Shown here one piece after another: positions 5,698-6,490 of a stretch of 6,490 nucleotides of DNA. Made by a program: the position numbers and the translations under genes. Under the pieces are notes generated by a model, which worked only from the letters and a program-made list of their open reading frames with translations, was not told where the DNA came from and searched no databases. The stretch is from Patescibacteria group bacterium (lineage in GTDB: Bacteria; Patescibacteriota; Minisyncoccia; Phycocordibacterales; XYD1-FULL-46-19), in NCBI GenBank assembly GCA_030916795.1, contig JAUPVZ010000013.1:1-6490 (forward strand), read 5' to 3'. Every line of letters begins with the position of its first letter. Within the stretch, counting starts at the first letter, position 1.

Positions 5698-5703
5698 ATT
5701 ATA
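5698..5703 (-). promoter_or_regulatory. -10 box of the small minus-strand unit
   Basis: TATAAT on the minus strand (5703 to 5698) is a perfect -10, but the -35 at normal spacing is poor. A transcript starting near 5691 would be about 150 nt, ending at the terminator at 5541-5600. Read-through from the upstream structured RNA is the alternative. Confidence 0.35.
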
Positions 5704-5714
5704 AATCCAAAAGC

Positions 5715-5790
5715 AAAATAAAACCCCTACCCAGAAGAGAGTAAGGAGCTGGAATGGATAAAACCAGCAAGTCCTCTCTTCCGGATAGGG
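5715..5790 (-). terminator. Intrinsic terminator of the second structured RNA
   Basis: On the minus strand the arm 5790 to 5774 pairs with 5741 to 5725 over all 17 positions (15 Watson-Crick, two G-T wobbles). An inner GCTGG/CCAGC stem (5768-5764 with 5752-5748) tops it. TTTTATTTT (5723 to 5715) follows after one G. Confidence 0.75.
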
Positions 5791-5880
5791 AACGTGGTCA
5801 AAGGTTCTCGTGGGCGGCAAACAAGGAGGGAGCATCCCAGCACGTTGCGGCATTGCTGGTGTCGCCCACGAGAAAAGTCT
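5715..5880 (-). ncRNA. Second unassigned structured small RNA, about 165 nt
   Basis: A consensus-like minus-strand promoter (5914 to 5887) and a long terminator hairpin delimit a non-coding transcript. The 5' half folds on a perfect 12-bp stem, TTCTCGTGGGCG (5874 to 5863) with CGCCCACGAGAA (5816 to 5805). It encloses a 6-bp hairpin CCAGCA/TGCTGG (5859-5854 with 5842-5837) and an apparently unpaired stretch containing CCCTCCTT (5830 to 5823), which contains the anti-Shine-Dalgarno core CCTCC. A linker of about 14 nt leads to the terminator hairpin. I found no SRP, tmRNA or RNase P signature, and no clear riboswitch. The RNA follows the FGGY kinase directly, its -35 overlapping that gene's stop codon, but has its own promoter. 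Family unknown; a regulatory RNA that pairs with purine-rich ribosome binding sites is one possibility. Confidence 0.6.
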
Positions 5881-5886
5881 TATTAC

Positions 5887-5914
5887 TTTATATCCCTATT
5901 AAAAAATTTGTCAA
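5887..5914 (-). promoter_or_regulatory. Promoter of the second structured RNA
   Basis: The minus strand carries TTGACA (5914 to 5909), a 16-nt spacer and TATAAA (5892 to 5887), predicting a start near 5880. The -35 overlaps the TGA stop codon of the FGGY kinase, so the RNA can be made independently of it. Confidence 0.7.
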
Positions 5915-6490
5915 ACCCTTGGCTGTTTCAAAAAATCTTGCAGTAGATATAGCACCCCTAGACTGGTACCATCATAGATTTTTTGTTTAACCAACTTTAG
6001 ACCAGTAGCTCGTTCTTGTTCAGCCACCAAAAACTCGTCTTGGGTGATGCCCCCATCGACAATCAACTGGTTTATAGGTAAAGGCAACTTGGCCAATATT
6101 TTAGCCACATCATCGGCTAATGCTGTCAAAATCTCTTTTAGTTTAACTGGATCTTTTAGATATTTATCTACCTTTTCACCATAACCGGCTACTTTGGCCT
6201 CGATCATATATTCAGCGCCGTACAAACCAGGGACAAGGGTGGTATAGAAATCATTATACAAAGCAAAATTTTCGCCCAAACCTTGAGCTACAAACGCCCC
6301 CGTACCGTAGGTAACCTTGGTCACCCCTTTTTCAAGCCCCGCGGCTACTGCACTGGCCTCTTGGTCACCCACCACTGCCCCGATCGGAATATTACCACCG
6401 ACGATGTCTCGCCTTAAGGTACCAAACAGGCTCGCCGAACCAGCCACTGCTGGCAAAATACTAAGAGGCACTCCAAATATTTCTAACAAC
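5911..6490 (-). CDS. FGGY-family (glycerol-kinase-like) carbohydrate kinase, C-terminal part only
   Basis: The frame is open to the window edge, so the start and the N-terminal domain are missing; about 192 residues are visible. TTG at 6489 is unlikely to be the true start, since the sequence begins mid-protein. Numbering from that codon, LPAVAGSASLFGTL (12-25) matches the hinge before the second ATPase domain. GAVVGDQEASAVAAGL (37-52) contains the catalytic-region GDQ, KVTYGTGAF (58-66) is the phosphate-binding turn, and LIVDGGITQDEFL (142-154) is the adenine-binding DGG motif. These enzymes use ATP to phosphorylate glycerol or a sugar. The spacing between TYGTG and VDGG is about 80 residues, against roughly 140 in E. 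coli GlpK from memory, so the domain looks shortened and lacks a recognisable PYW-type motif. The substrate is uncertain. The TGA stop overlaps the promoter of the following RNA gene. Confidence 0.85.
   Translation of the reverse strand, partial: LLEIFGVPLSILPAVAGSASLFGTLRRDIVGGNIPIGAVVGDQEASAVAAGLEKGVTKVTYGTGAFVAQGLGENFALYNDFYTTLVPGLYGAEYMIEAKVAGYGEKVDKYLKDPVKLKEILTALADDVAKILAKLPLPINQLIVDGGITQDEFLVAEQERATGLKLVKQKIYDGTSLGVLYLLQDFLKQPRV

Noticed and set aside
5656..5853. Minus-strand 65-codon frame with a hydrophobic, membrane-like C-terminal half
   Set aside because: It lies across the second structured RNA and its terminator. The hydrophobic run comes from the T-rich terminator tail, and the start is inside the RNA stem region with no ribosome site or -10 box.
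5541..5880. One single 340-nt RNA (for example RNase P) covering the whole minus-strand intergenic region
   Set aside because: A strong terminator at 5790-5715 interrupts it and no conserved RNase P core is seen; kept only as a read-through alternative.
5754..5990. Plus-strand 78-codon frame opposite the second RNA and the kinase end
   Set aside because: It runs antisense into the FGGY kinase C-terminus, has low-complexity unrelated sequence and no promoter or ribosome site; best read as chance.

Overview
The window is bacterial chromosome with compact, mostly minus-strand genes and no tRNA, rRNA, CRISPR array or insertion sequence that I can see. Every stop codon is standard (TAA, plus TGA for the sugar kinase at the right edge), so there is no sign of TGA recoding. 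The protein types suggest a small-genome bacterium of the Candidate Phyla Radiation (Patescibacteria): a PcsB/EnvC-like coiled-coil protein running into a lysozyme-like domain, a Ctc-type bL25, a compact FGGY kinase, and a PfkB kinase with an N-terminal cysteine cluster. The genes also lack Shine-Dalgarno sites. This placement is an inference of moderate confidence, because no rRNA is present to settle it.

Layout. 1-879 (-): 5' part of a secreted coiled-coil cell-wall protein. 895-931: strong hairpin terminator. 938-1582 (-): bL25/Ctc ribosomal protein. 1583-1948: intergenic, holding the bL25 promoter, an AT-rich spacer and a plus-strand structured RNA (about 1739-1927) with its own near-consensus promoter and intrinsic terminator. 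1949-3598 (-): GlcD/DLD-type FAD-linked oxidase. 3608-4480 (-): class II fructose/ketose-bisphosphate aldolase, 9 nt upstream of the oxidase and probably co-transcribed with it. 4481-4546: divergent promoter region. 4547-5542 (+): PfkB-family sugar kinase. 5543-5910: intergenic, holding a second structured RNA on the minus strand (about 5880-5715), again with a TTGACA promoter and an intrinsic terminator, followed by a small minus-strand unit with a perfect Shine-Dalgarno, an 11-codon ORF and its own terminator. 5911-6490 (-): C-terminal part of an FGGY (glycerol-kinase-like) kinase, cut by the window edge.

The metabolic genes fit together as sugar or three-carbon metabolism. A PfkB kinase phosphorylates a sugar or sugar phosphate, a class II aldolase cleaves or makes ketose bisphosphate, an FAD oxidase handles a 2-hydroxy acid such as D-lactate or glycolate, and an FGGY kinase phosphorylates a polyol or sugar. 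The exact substrates are not readable from sequence.

The most unusual content is regulatory. Two unassigned structured RNAs share a TTGACA-16 nt-TATAnn promoter design, whereas the protein genes show -10 boxes 6-9 nt before the start codon and no Shine-Dalgarno, which is the pattern of leaderless mRNAs. The second RNA carries a CCCTCCTT stretch exactly complementary to the Shine-Dalgarno of the small unit just downstream. A long perfect inverted repeat also lies inside the aldolase coding sequence.
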